Below are positions 7,982 through 16,535 of a DNA stretch of 64,000 nt, piece by piece; the stretch's first letter is position 1; each line of letters begins with the position of its first letter. Below the pieces are notes generated by a model. That model ran no database searches, had not been told where the DNA came from, and saw only the letters and a program-made list of their open reading frames with translations. Origin of the DNA: Microbacterium sp. SL75 (GTDB lineage Bacteria > Actinomycetota > Actinomycetes > Actinomycetales > Microbacteriaceae). The stretch spans positions 1,550,001-1,614,000 of the forward strand of contig NZ_CP113067.1 in NCBI RefSeq assembly GCF_026625865.1, given 5' to 3'. The position numbers were made by a program, and so were the translations under genes.

Positions 7982-9319
7982 TCAGCTCGGGTCGCCGCCC
8001 AGCGGACCCACGGCGGGGATCGGGCCGCCGTCGTCGGCGCCGGTCTTGCGCGCGCGGGCGATGGCGTTGCCGAGGTGGTAGATGACCAGCGCCGCCACGG
8101 ACCCGAGCACGATCGGACCGAGCTGGAAGTCGCCCCACTGCATGGTGAAGCCGGCGATGGCGAGCACCAGGGCCACGGCGCCGGTGTACTGGTTGACCGG
8201 ACGCGAGAAGTCGACGCGGTTGTCGACCCAGATCTTGATGCCGATGATGCCGATCAGCCCGTAGAGCGCGGTCGTGACACCGCCGAGCACTCCCGCCGGA
8301 ATGGTGTTGAACACCGCGCCGACCTTGGGCGACAGGCTCAGCACGATCGCCGTGAGACCGGCGACCCAGTACACCGCGGTCGAGTAGACGCGGGTGGCGG
8401 CCATGACGCCGATGTTCTCGCCATAGGTCGTGGTTCCCGAACCGCCGAAGGTACCGGCGAGGGTGGTGGCGACACCGTCGGCGATGAGAGCGCGGCCGGT
8501 GGAGCGGTTGGCCGTGGCATCCGTCATCGCCGCCACGCCCCGCACGTGACCGACATTCTCGGCCACGAGCACGAGCACCACGGGGAGGAACATCGCGATG
8601 ACCGACCAGGTCGCGGGCGTCGTGAAGTCGGCGATCTCGAAGGTCGGCAGGCCCACCCAGGGAGCGGCCTCGACGGCGCCGAAGTCGATGAGCGTCTCGC
8701 CGGTGCCCGCCTGGATGAGCACCGTGGCGACGTAGCCGACGATCACGCCGAGGAAGATCGAGATGCGCCCGAGGAAGCCGCGGAACAGCACGCTGAACAA
8801 GATGACGGCGACGAGCGTGATCGTGCCGGGCAGGGGCTGCACCTTGAAGTTCGACCACGCGACCGGGGCGAGGTTGAAACCGATCAGTGCCACGATCGCG
8901 CCGGCGACGACCGGCGGCATGACCTTGTCGACCCAGCCGAGGCCGACGAACTGCACGATGAAGCCGATGACGGCGAGCAGCACGCCGACGGCCACGATGC
9001 CGGCGAGCGCTGAGCCGGTGCCCGCGGTGGTCGTCGCTGCCGTGATCGGCGCGATGAACGCGAAAGAGGAGCCCAGGTAGCTGGGGAGGCGGTTCTTCGT
9101 GACGAGCAGGAACAGCAACGTGCCGACACCCGAGAACAGCAGCGTCGTCGAAACCGGGAACCCGGTGAGCACCGGCACCAGGAAGGTGGCGCCGAACATC
9201 GCGATCACGTGCTGGAGCCCGATCGCGATCGTCGCCCCCCAGTTCAGGCGCTCGCCGGGGGCGACGACGGCCCCGGGTTCGACGGTGCGCCCGTTGCCGT
9301 GCAGCTTCCAGCGGAACAT
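7982..9319 (-). CDS. NCS2-family uracil/xanthine permease
   Basis: A 445-residue membrane transporter of the nucleobase-cation symporter-2 family, importing uracil or a purine base with protons. ATG 9319 has GAGGAG just upstream; the frame is open to 9373. Typical features: an early QHVIAMFGATFLVPVLTG segment, AENVGHVRGVAAMTD with the substrate-side Glu and His of the UraA family, and the GTFGGSGTTTYGENIGVMA helix. AENVGH and YGENIG point to uracil rather than xanthine, but this is not certain. Upstream, before purC, lies the palindrome array at 9346-9477, which probably contains its control sites. Confidence 0.85.
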   Translation of the reverse strand: MFRWKLHGNGRTVEPGAVVAPGERLNWGATIAIGLQHVIAMFGATFLVPVLTGFPVSTTLLFSGVGTLLFLLVTKNRLPSYLGSSFAFIAPITAATTTAGTGSALAGIVAVGVLLAVIGFIVQFVGLGWVDKVMPPVVAGAIVALIGFNLAPVAWSNFKVQPLPGTITLVAVILFSVLFRGFLGRISIFLGVIVGYVATVLIQAGTGETLIDFGAVEAAPWVGLPTFEIADFTTPATWSVIAMFLPVVLVLVAENVGHVRGVAAMTDATANRSTGRALIADGVATTLAGTFGGSGTTTYGENIGVMAATRVYSTAVYWVAGLTAIVLSLSPKVGAVFNTIPAGVLGGVTTALYGLIGIIGIKIWVDNRVDFSRPVNQYTGAVALVLAIAGFTMQWGDFQLGPIVLGSVAALVIYHLGNAIARARKTGADDGGPIPAVGPLGGDPS

Positions 9320-9345
9320 GTGTCTCCTCAGGTGGGGGTGGATGC

Positions 9346-9477
9346 CGAGGTCACGTGTTCTCGCCGAGCTCACACCCCGTGGCGTGTGCTCTCGACGAGG
9401 TCGCGTGATCTCGATGGTCGTTCTGGCGAGATCACGTGATCTCGCGGGGTGATTCCGCCGACGTCACGTGATGTCGG
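9346..9477. repeat. Array of CACGTG-centred palindromes upstream of the permease gene
   Basis: Four related 18-base palindromes occur at 9346-9363, 9396-9413, 9427-9444 and 9459-9476, with consensus CGAGRTCACGTGATCTCG. The third is perfect and extends to 20 bases (9426-9445). A related element with a longer centre lies at 9365-9394 (CGAGCTCACAC / GTGTGCTCTCG). All lie between the purC stop and the permease start. Tandem dimer-binding operators are one reading; an intergenic repeat family is another. Confidence 0.8.
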
Positions 9478-9497
9478 TGGCATCGCGGCGGGTGAGG

Positions 9498-10427
9498 TCA
9501 GGACGTCAGCAGGCGCAGCAACTCCGCGTAACGGTCGCGGGTGCGCTCGACGATCTCGGCGGGAAGCGCGGGCGGCTCGCCCTGCTTGTCCCAGTTGGCC
9601 GCCAGCCAGTTGCGCACGATCTGCTTGTCGAAGCTGGCCATGCGCTCGGCGGGAGTGGAGCCGGTGCGCCAGGCCTCGGCATCCCAGTAGCGGGACGAAT
9701 CCGAGGTGAGCACCTCGTCGGCCAGGGTCAGCACCCCGTCGTCGTCGTAGCCGAACTCGAACTTCGTGTCGGCGAGGATCAACCCGCGGGCTTCGGCCGT
9801 CGCGGACGCGCGGCGGTAGATCTCGAGCGAGAGGTCGCGCAGGGCCGACGCCGTCTCGGCTCCGACGAGCTCGACCGAGCGCTCGAAGGTGATGTTCTCG
9901 TCGTGCTCGCCCATCGGCGCCTTGAACGCGGGGGTGTAGAGCGGCTCCGGCAGACGGTCGCCGTCGTTCAGGCCCTCGGGCAGAGGGATGCCGCACACGG
10001 TGCCCTCGGCGCGGTACTCCGCCCAGCCCGAGCCGGTGAGGTACCCGCGCACGACGCACTCGATCGGCTGCATGTCGAGGGACCGGACGAGCATCGAGCG
10101 CCCCTGCACGGCATCCGGGATCAGGGCGACGGCCTCGTCGCCCACCAGGGCGTGGTCGGCGGTGAGGTGGTTCGGGATCGAACGGCCCCCGTCGGCGCCG
10201 GCGAGCTGATCGAACCACCACAGGCTCAGCGTGGTGAGCAGCTCGCCCTTGTCCGGGATGCCGGGAGACAGCACGCGGTCGAAAGCGCTCACGCGGTCGC
10301 TGGCGACGACGAGGAGGTGCGCGGGGGCCTCGCCCTCGGCGGTGTCGGCGGGCACGTAGAGGTCGCGGACCTTGCCGGAGTAGATGTGGCGGAAGCCGGG
10401 GAGCTCGAGCGGGGGAGCGGTGGTCAC
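9498..10427 (-). CDS. purC: Phosphoribosylaminoimidazole-succinocarboxamide synthase
   Basis: A 309-residue SAICAR synthetase, joining aspartate to CAIR with ATP in purine biosynthesis. GTG 10427 is chosen because the product then begins (fMet)TTAPPLELPGFRHIYSGKVRDLY, the usual start of the long actinobacterial/yeast-type enzyme; the open frame continues far upstream without similarity. Visible motifs are GKVRDLY (nucleotide-binding), VVASDRVSAFDRVL, VRGYLTGSGWAEY, FKAPMGEHDENITFE and the C-terminal DTKFEFG. The neighbour on the plus strand is a BCCT transporter, divergently arranged with about 110 bases between starts. purC stands alone rather than with purD, purM or purF. Confidence 0.95.
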   Translation of the reverse strand: MTTAPPLELPGFRHIYSGKVRDLYVPADTAEGEAPAHLLVVASDRVSAFDRVLSPGIPDKGELLTTLSLWWFDQLAGADGGRSIPNHLTADHALVGDEAVALIPDAVQGRSMLVRSLDMQPIECVVRGYLTGSGWAEYRAEGTVCGIPLPEGLNDGDRLPEPLYTPAFKAPMGEHDENITFERSVELVGAETASALRDLSLEIYRRASATAEARGLILADTKFEFGYDDDGVLTLADEVLTSDSSRYWDAEAWRTGSTPAERMASFDKQIVRNWLAANWDKQGEPPALPAEIVERTRDRYAELLRLLTS

Positions 10428-10538
10428 CCGCTCATTATTGCGGGTGCGCGCGCCCCGCACCGGCGCGGATTGTGTCATAACGCCCGCCGGGGCGCCTGCC
10501 CCCCGGTCGCGGCGCACCTCCTGACTACGCTCGGTGGA

Positions 10539-12278
10539 ATGACCGAGGCAGCCCCCGACACCGCGGTGAACATCGACCCTCATCTGGGCAGTCGCCGTAA
10601 GACCATCCGCGGATGGGTGTTCTGGCCCGCCGCCGCCATCGCGGGGGCGTTCATCGCTTTCGCCATGCTCTTCCCGAGCGCGGCCGAGGCGACCTTCGGC
10701 GCCGTGCAGACCTTCATCGTCTCGGCGTTCAACTGGTATTACGTTCTGATCGCGGCGTTCTTCGTCGTGTTCGCGCTCGCGATGGGATTCAGCCGCTTCG
10801 GCAACATCAAGCTCGGTCAGGACGACGACGAGCCCGAGTTCTCGACGATGTCGTGGTTCTCGCTGCTCTTCGCGGCGGGCATGGGCATCGGCCTCGTCTT
10901 CTACGGCGTGAGCGAGCCGCTCAGCCACTTCGCCGACCCGCGTCCGGGTGTCGAGGGCACGCCGAATCAGCTCGCACAGCAGGCGATGTCGCAGACGTTC
11001 CTGCACTGGGGCGTGCACGCGTGGTCGATCTACGTGGTGATCGGTCTCGCCCTGGCGTACGCCTTCCATCGGCGCAGGCGCCCGCGCACGATCCGCTGGG
11101 CGCTCGAGCCGCTGCTCGGGGCGCGTCTCGTGCAGGGCGGTTGGGGCAACGCGGTCGATGTCGCCGCTCTGGTCGGCACGCTGTTCGGCGTCGCGACCTC
11201 GCTCGGTCTGGGCGTCATCCAGATCAGCGCCGGGCTCGACTACCTGAACCTCGTGACGCCCTCGGTCATCAGCCAGGCCGTCATCGTCGGTGTCATCACG
11301 GCGTTCGTGCTGTTCTCGGTGCTCTCGGGTGTCGGCAAGGGCATGAAGTGGCTCTCGAACATCAATCTCGTGCTCGCCGGGCTGCTCATGCTGTACCTGC
11401 TGTTCGCGGGACCCACCGAGTTCCTGCTGCGCGACGTCGTGCAGTCGATCGGCAACTACATCCAGAACTTCGTGAGCCTGTCGTTCACGACGAGCGCCTA
11501 CTCCGGCGAAGACGGTGTGGCCTGGCAGGGCACGTGGACGGCGTTCTACTGGGGCTGGTGGATCTCGTGGGCCCCCTTCGTCGGCATCTTCATCGCGCGC
11601 ATCTCGCGCGGCCGCACGGTTCGGGAGTTCGTCACCGGAGTGATCCTGGTGCCCACGCTCGTCGGCATCCTGTGGTTCACGGTCCTCGGCGGCACCGCGA
11701 TCTACGGCGAGCTGACCGGCACGGTGCAGCTGGTCGGAGCCGACGGGGCCGTGAACGTCTCGACGGCGCTCTTCCAGATGCTCCAGGGCGTCCCGGGAAC
11801 GGTGTTCCTGTCGATCGGCTTCCTCATCCTCATCGGGATCTTCTTCGTCACCTCGGCCGACTCGGGCGCCCTGGTGATGGGAATGATCGCCACAGGTGGC
11901 GAAGAGGAGCCCAAGCGCTGGGTCCGCATCTTCTTCACCCTCGCGACCTCGCTCATCGCTTTCGCCCTGCTCTTGGCGGGCGGGCTCCAGGCCCTGCAGA
12001 CCGCGGCGATCAGCATCGCTCTGCCGTTCAGCCTCGTGCTGCTCGCGATCTGCTGGGCGACCGTCACGGCCTTCCGCCGCGAAATGCGCGCCTATGACAA
12101 GGCCGAGCGGGCGCAGCTACGCGACTCGATCGGAGCCCACTACGGGCTGGAGGTCGAGGAGCCCAATCAGCGTGGCATCTTCGGCATTCCGATCCGTTGG
12201 CGTCAGCCTCGCGTCCCGGTGCCCGCTCCGGCGGAGCAGACGCCCGAGGAGGCGTCCAGCGACTCTCCGAAGGCCTGA
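10539..12278 (+). CDS. BCCT-family osmolyte (betaine/choline/carnitine) transporter
   Basis: A 579-residue transporter of the betaine-choline-carnitine family, importing compatible solutes with sodium or protons. It has twelve predicted membrane helices. The signature region WGWWISWAPFVGIFIARISR followed by GRTVREF (about residues 340-365) is diagnostic, and MGIGLVFYGVSEPLSHF holds the glycine-rich transport helix. ATG 10539 gives MTEAAPDTAVN; GGTGGA lies just upstream. The C-terminal tail is charged and proline-rich, as in osmosensing BCCT proteins. A strong terminator follows at 12303-12338. Confidence 0.92.
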   Translation: MTEAAPDTAVNIDPHLGSRRKTIRGWVFWPAAAIAGAFIAFAMLFPSAAEATFGAVQTFIVSAFNWYYVLIAAFFVVFALAMGFSRFGNIKLGQDDDEPEFSTMSWFSLLFAAGMGIGLVFYGVSEPLSHFADPRPGVEGTPNQLAQQAMSQTFLHWGVHAWSIYVVIGLALAYAFHRRRRPRTIRWALEPLLGARLVQGGWGNAVDVAALVGTLFGVATSLGLGVIQISAGLDYLNLVTPSVISQAVIVGVITAFVLFSVLSGVGKGMKWLSNINLVLAGLLMLYLLFAGPTEFLLRDVVQSIGNYIQNFVSLSFTTSAYSGEDGVAWQGTWTAFYWGWWISWAPFVGIFIARISRGRTVREFVTGVILVPTLVGILWFTVLGGTAIYGELTGTVQLVGADGAVNVSTALFQMLQGVPGTVFLSIGFLILIGIFFVTSADSGALVMGMIATGGEEEPKRWVRIFFTLATSLIAFALLLAGGLQALQTAAISIALPFSLVLLAICWATVTAFRREMRAYDKAERAQLRDSIGAHYGLEVEEPNQRGIFGIPIRWRQPRVPVPAPAEQTPEEASSDSPKA

Positions 12279-12302
12279 CCCCCGGCATCCGGGCCCGCTC
12301 TC

Positions 12303-12338
12303 GAACACGCCGCACCTCCGGACGGGTGCGGCGTGTTC
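12303..12338 (+). terminator. Terminator of the BCCT gene
   Basis: GAACACGCCGCAC (12303-12315) and GTGCGGCGTGTTC (12326-12338) form a perfect 13-bp stem with a 10-base loop, 24 bases after the stop. Confidence 0.75.
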
Positions 12339-12378
12339 CGCGTGGTGTCGGGGGCCCTGCTGCTCCGGGCTGCCCGGG

Positions 12379-12442
12379 CGTCGAGTGTCCGGAACGCGCC
12401 GCACGCGTCCACCTCGGTGCGGCCTGTCGTGGACACTCGACG
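12379..12442. repeat. Nested inverted repeats between the BCCT and PadR genes
   Basis: CGTCGAGTGTCC (12379-12390) and GGACACTCGACG (12431-12442) are perfect 12-base inverted repeats. Inside them GCCGCAC (12398-12404) pairs with GTGCGGC (12417-12423). The inner motif repeats the stem of the preceding terminator. The element lies about 40 bases before the PadR promoter region and could be a second terminator or a protein-binding site. Confidence 0.5.
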
Positions 12443-12480
12443 TTCATCCGCGGGCGTTCGCGCCGAGCGGGGAATGGGCG

Positions 12481-12498
12481 TATAGTCCATGTGGACTA
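12481..12498 (+). promoter_or_regulatory. PadR operator overlapping the -10 element
   Basis: TAGTCCA (12483-12489), a TG spacer, then TGGACTA (12492-12498) form a palindrome. The -10-like hexamer TATAGT (12481-12486) overlaps the left arm. The PadR start is 27 bases downstream with GAGGAGG at 12514-12520. Autorepression by the PadR protein is the natural inference. Confidence 0.65.
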
Positions 12499-12524
12499 GT
12501 CGACACGGACCATGAGGAGGACGG

Positions 12525-13148
12525 ATGCCGGAGACCAGCCGCCTCACCCCCGTCGCGGTCATGATCCTGGCCACGCTCCGCGAGGCCGACATGCACACGT
12601 ACGAACTCGTGCGCCTGCTCAAAGAGCGCCGCGACGACCGTCTCGTGCCCCTTCAGAAGGGCACGATCTACCACACGGTCGCGCGCCTCGAACGAGACGG
12701 CCTGCTCGCGGAGGTCGGCGTCGATCGCGACGGCAACCGCCCCGAGCGCACCACGTACACGCTTCGGGATGCCGGACGCCGGGCCGTCGAGGAATGGGTG
12801 CGCGCGGAGCTCCCCCAGATCGATCGGGCGAGTGACTTCCGGGTCGCCCTTTCCGAGGCCCACAACCTCGAGCGCGACGAGGTCATCGACCTTCTCGATC
12901 AGCGTCGGGCCCTGCTCGTCGCCTCCGTCGACGAGCACAGCGCCGGCCTCGGCCTCGCGGCCGAGCGTGAAACCCCCGAACAATTCCTCGTCGAGCTGCA
13001 GCGGCAGTCCGCTCTGCTCGACGCCGAACTCGCGTGGCAGGACTCCCTGCGCGCGCGCCTCGCCGATCGGTCCCTCCCCTGGGGCGTCGCCGAGATCCCC
13101 GAACACATCAAGAACAAGCACCGCGTCTCAAAGGAGACCACAGCATGA
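12525..13148 (+). CDS. PadR-family transcriptional repressor
   Basis: A 207-residue regulator. Residues about 8-85 form the PadR winged helix: LTPVAVMILATLREADMHTY, then LVPLQKGTIYHTVARLERDG and the wing NRPERTTYTLRDAG. The rest is the helical C-terminal dimerisation domain (PadR_C / Vir_act_alpha type). The start has an excellent GAGGAGG site. The stop overlaps the next gene's ATG by four bases, so it is co-transcribed with the MFS exporter it probably controls. The palindrome at 12483-12498 over the promoter is its likely operator. The inducer is unknown, probably an exported drug or phenolic. Confidence 0.9.
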   Translation: MPETSRLTPVAVMILATLREADMHTYELVRLLKERRDDRLVPLQKGTIYHTVARLERDGLLAEVGVDRDGNRPERTTYTLRDAGRRAVEEWVRAELPQIDRASDFRVALSEAHNLERDEVIDLLDQRRALLVASVDEHSAGLGLAAERETPEQFLVELQRQSALLDAELAWQDSLRARLADRSLPWGVAEIPEHIKNKHRVSKETTA

Positions 13149-14698
13149 CCGACTCTCGCGCCGCCTCGGCGGCATCCACTCGAACCGGGTCGCACACGAC
13201 CCACGAACGCAGCCCCTGGCCGGCCCTCTGGGCGCTGGTCATCGGGTTCTTCATGATCCTGGTCGACACCACGATCGTCTCGGTCGCGAACCCCGCCATC
13301 AAGGCGGCCCTCGACCCGAACACCAACAACCTCGACAACGTCGTATGGGTCACCAGCGCCTACCTGCTGACGTACGCCGTGCCGCTGCTGATCACCGGGC
13401 GCCTCGGCGACCGCTTCGGGCCGAAGAACATCTACCTCACCGGCCTCGCCCTCTTCACCCTCGCCTCGCTCGCGTGCGGCCTGGCACCCACGCTCGAGAT
13501 GCTCATCGTCGCCCGGGCCGTCCAGGGTCTCGGTGCCGCGATGATGACGCCCCAGACCATGGCCGTCATCACCCGCACCTTCCCGCCGCAGAACCGCGGC
13601 GCGGCGATGGGGCTGTGGGGCGCCACCGCCGGTGTCGCCACCCTCGTCGGGCCGCTCGCCGGTGGTCTGCTGGTCGACGGCCTCGGGTGGGAGTGGATCT
13701 TCTTCATCAACATCCCCGTCGGAATCATCGGCTTCATCGCCGCCGTCATCCTCGTGCCGCAGCTGCCGCGCACCGCGCACAAGTTCGACATCCTGGGCGT
13801 CGTGCTGAGCGCCGTGGGTCTGTTCCTCATCGTGTTCGGCCTGCAGGAGGGCGAGCACTACTCCTGGGCCGCGTGGATCTGGGCGATGGTCGCAGCCGGC
13901 GTCGTCGTCATGGCGGTGTTCGTCTGGACGCAGGCGCGCAGCACGGGCGAGCCGTTGGTTCCCCTCGACCTCTTCCGCGACCGCAACTTCTCGATCGCGA
14001 ACCTGGCGATCGCGGCCGTCGGGTTCACCGTGACGAGCATGGCTCTGCCGCAGATGTTCTACCTGCAGCTCGCCCTGGGTCTGACCCCGACCGAGTCGGC
14101 GCTGCTGCTCGTGCCGCTCGCGATCCTGTCGGGCGTGCTCGCACCGTTCGCCGGCAAGCTGCTCGACCGCACCGACCCGCGCTTCCTGCTCGTGCCGGGT
14201 CTGCTGCTCGTCGGCGGATCGCTCGGGCTCTACGTCGCACTGATCCTGAACGACGCCCCGATCTGGATGTTCCTGATCCCCTCCGTCTTCATGGGCATCG
14301 GAAACGCCGGCATGTGGGGCCCGCTCGCGACCACCGCGACGCGCAACCTCCCGCCGCGCCAGGCGGGTGCCGGCGCGGGCATCTACAACACGACCCGCAC
14401 GGTCGGATCGGTCATCGGATCGGCATCCATCGCCGCCTTCATGCAGGCGCGCCTCGAGGCGAATCTGCCGGGGGCTGCCGATGCCTCGGCCAGCTTCGGT
14501 GGCGGAGTGCTGCCGCCGCAGGTCGTCGACGGCTTCTCGCAGGCGATGGGTCAGTCGCTCACGCTGCCGATCATCGTCATCGGTCTCGGCCTCGTCGCGG
14601 TGCTGTTCATGCGCCGGCCCTCGGTGATTCGCCCGCACGGTGCTCCGCGCGACGTGACTTCCGCGCAGCAGACCGCTCCGGCCGCCGCGGGCGAGTAG
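13145..14698 (+). CDS. MFS multidrug exporter, DHA2 (EmrB/QacA) family
   Basis: A 517-residue drug:proton antiporter with about 14 predicted membrane helices. Motifs of the family are visible: GRLGDRFGPKNIYLTGLALF (motif A region), LVDTTIVSVANPAI in helix 1 (motif D1), ARAVQGLGAAMMTPQTMAVI, and the antiporter motif C region GATAGVATLVGPLAGGLLVD. Its ATG overlaps the PadR stop (ATGA), making a two-gene repressor-pump operon. The C-terminus after helix 14 is a short soluble tail. Substrate range cannot be told from sequence. Confidence 0.92.
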   Translation: MTDSRAASAASTRTGSHTTHERSPWPALWALVIGFFMILVDTTIVSVANPAIKAALDPNTNNLDNVVWVTSAYLLTYAVPLLITGRLGDRFGPKNIYLTGLALFTLASLACGLAPTLEMLIVARAVQGLGAAMMTPQTMAVITRTFPPQNRGAAMGLWGATAGVATLVGPLAGGLLVDGLGWEWIFFINIPVGIIGFIAAVILVPQLPRTAHKFDILGVVLSAVGLFLIVFGLQEGEHYSWAAWIWAMVAAGVVVMAVFVWTQARSTGEPLVPLDLFRDRNFSIANLAIAAVGFTVTSMALPQMFYLQLALGLTPTESALLLVPLAILSGVLAPFAGKLLDRTDPRFLLVPGLLLVGGSLGLYVALILNDAPIWMFLIPSVFMGIGNAGMWGPLATTATRNLPPRQAGAGAGIYNTTRTVGSVIGSASIAAFMQARLEANLPGAADASASFGGGVLPPQVVDGFSQAMGQSLTLPIIVIGLGLVAVLFMRRPSVIRPHGAPRDVTSAQQTAPAAAGE

Positions 14699-14712
14699 GT
14701 CGCCTTCGCGCT

Positions 14713-14742
14713 CGACGCCGTCGCCTCCGGGCGGCGGCGTCG
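14713..14742 (+). terminator. Hairpin after the MFS exporter gene
   Basis: CGACGCCG (14713-14720) pairs with CGGCGTCG (14735-14742), 14 bases past the stop. Confidence 0.5.
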
Positions 14743-14837
14743 TCGCGTACGCCGGCTACGCCGATCGCGCTCCGTCGGATACCATCCCTTTCAGTTCGCG
14801 GCTATCCCCTACGCATCCTGTCCGCGAGCGGAGAGCC

Positions 14838-16502
14838 GTGGAGGCGATCGTGTCGTTCGTCGAGCCGAAGAGCATCACCCACAGCGGACGCGCGATGTTC
14901 GCCCAGACGCAGGTGCCCTTCTTGATCGGGGTCGCCTACGTCATCGTCATCGTCGGCCTCGAGCGGCCGGCACTCCTGGCGGCGCCGACCTCGGTGATGG
15001 GCTTCGCGGTGGCGCTCGCGGCCACCGCGCTCGGTGCGTTCCTCCCCGGGAAGAGGGTGCCGCCGATCTCCATGATCGTGGTCGCGGTCCTCGACATCAC
15101 GGCCGTGGCCCTGATCCGCGCCGAGATCGCACAGGTGTTCGCCGCGGCGACGCTGCTGGCGATCTTCCCGATGCTGTGGGCGGCGTACACCCTCGGATGG
15201 GCGGGTATCACCCTGATCGTGCTCGGTTCGATCGCGATGCTGGTCTTCCGGTTCGCGTACTCCGGCGTCGTGCCGACCACGCTCGCCGAGTGGGCGAACG
15301 TCACGAGTCTGCCCATCGTGATTCTCGGGCTGACGGTCGTGACCTTCCTCGCGGCGCGTCGTTCGGAGCGCCGCGACCGGTTGTTGGATGCCGCGCACGG
15401 GGCGCAGCTGAACGCGCTCGCCGAGGCGCGCGATGCCGAGGCGCTCGTCTCAGGCATCCTCGACACGGTCGCCGCGGGGGTGGCGTTCTTCGACGAGCAC
15501 GGTCGGCTGGAGCTGGCCAACGCGGCGGCGAACGAGATCGCCGCGGCGGCCGGGGTGCGCCTGGACGAGCCCCCGCACACGAGCGACTCCGTGCTCGCCG
15601 CCGATCGTCAGACCCTCGTCCCGCCCGAGGAGCAGTTCCTCCCCCGGGCGTTGCGGGGCGAGGCCATCCGCGGACACCTCGCCTGGATCGGACCGCCCGA
15701 CGCGCAGATGGCGATCCTGGTGTCGTCCACTCAGCTCCGGCGCTCCGACGGGTCGGTGCAGGGAACCGTGGTGGTCGCACACGACGTCACCGAGCTGGCC
15801 GATGCGATCGAGGTGCGCGAGCAGTTCCTGCGCACGGTCTCGCACGAACTGCGCACCCCGCTCACCGGTGTCACCGGGTTCCTCTCGCTCATCGACGATG
15901 CCGTGGGCCACCACGAGGCGAAACTGCGTTCCTACATGGACGTCGTCAACCGACGGGCCGACGACCTGCTCCAGCGCCTGTCCGACCTCGTCGCGGCGAC
16001 CGCCCGCGACGACGAACTCCGGCTGTCCGAGGTCGACGTCCGAGAGGTGGTCGATGCGGCGGTGCGGCGGGTGAAGGCGCTCGCGCAGGCGCGGGTCATC
16101 CCGGTGGATGTGCGTGGCGCGCGGTCGGTGCGGGCGCGGGTCGACGTCCGGAAGGTGGAGGATGCGATCGCCGAGCTGCTCACCAACGCCGTGAAGTTCG
16201 GCGATCCCGACTTCGCCGTCACCGTGACGTGCGACGCCGACGAGGAACGCGTGCGGGTGAGCGTCGCCAACGACGGCCCGGGGCTGTCCCACCCCGAGCA
16301 GCGTCGTGTCTTCGACCGCTTCTATCGCACGGCTCGCGCGCGCTCGCTGGCCGTCCAGGGTTTCGGGCTGGGGCTGAGCCGGGTCCGCACGATCGTCCAC
16401 GCGCACGACGGCCGCATCCACCTCGAGAGCGCCCCCGGGGCGCGCACGACGGTGACGATCGAGCTCCCCGCCGCTTCCGCGCTCCCCGCGCGTCAGGGAT
16501 GA
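14838..16502 (+). CDS. Membrane sensor histidine kinase with PAS domain, orphan
   Basis: A 554-residue kinase. Residues about 25-175 hold roughly five or six hydrophobic helices. A short linker and a PAS-like region follow (about 200-320; GILDTVAAGVAFFDEHGRLE). Then comes HisKA with the phosphoacceptor in RTVSHELRTPLTG (His336), and an HATPase with N-box ELLTNAVKFG, ANDGPGLS and GFGLGLSRVR. Start GTG 14838 is tentative; GTG 14850 is another option. No response regulator gene is adjacent, so its partner must be elsewhere. The stimulus is unknown. Confidence 0.87.
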   Translation: MEAIVSFVEPKSITHSGRAMFAQTQVPFLIGVAYVIVIVGLERPALLAAPTSVMGFAVALAATALGAFLPGKRVPPISMIVVAVLDITAVALIRAEIAQVFAAATLLAIFPMLWAAYTLGWAGITLIVLGSIAMLVFRFAYSGVVPTTLAEWANVTSLPIVILGLTVVTFLAARRSERRDRLLDAAHGAQLNALAEARDAEALVSGILDTVAAGVAFFDEHGRLELANAAANEIAAAAGVRLDEPPHTSDSVLAADRQTLVPPEEQFLPRALRGEAIRGHLAWIGPPDAQMAILVSSTQLRRSDGSVQGTVVVAHDVTELADAIEVREQFLRTVSHELRTPLTGVTGFLSLIDDAVGHHEAKLRSYMDVVNRRADDLLQRLSDLVAATARDDELRLSEVDVREVVDAAVRRVKALAQARVIPVDVRGARSVRARVDVRKVEDAIAELLTNAVKFGDPDFAVTVTCDADEERVRVSVANDGPGLSHPEQRRVFDRFYRTARARSLAVQGFGLGLSRVRTIVHAHDGRIHLESAPGARTTVTIELPAASALPARQG

Positions 16503-16535
16503 TCCGCCGGTCATCACCCCGACGTCACCCCGACG

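Noticed and set aside
5579..9013. A very long plus-strand open frame (over 1100 codons) opposite nhaA, the small acidic gene and the permease
   Set aside because: Its product is a low-complexity Arg/Asp/Gly/His mixture without domains. It is the antisense shadow of GC-rich genes on the minus strand that have clear family motifs.
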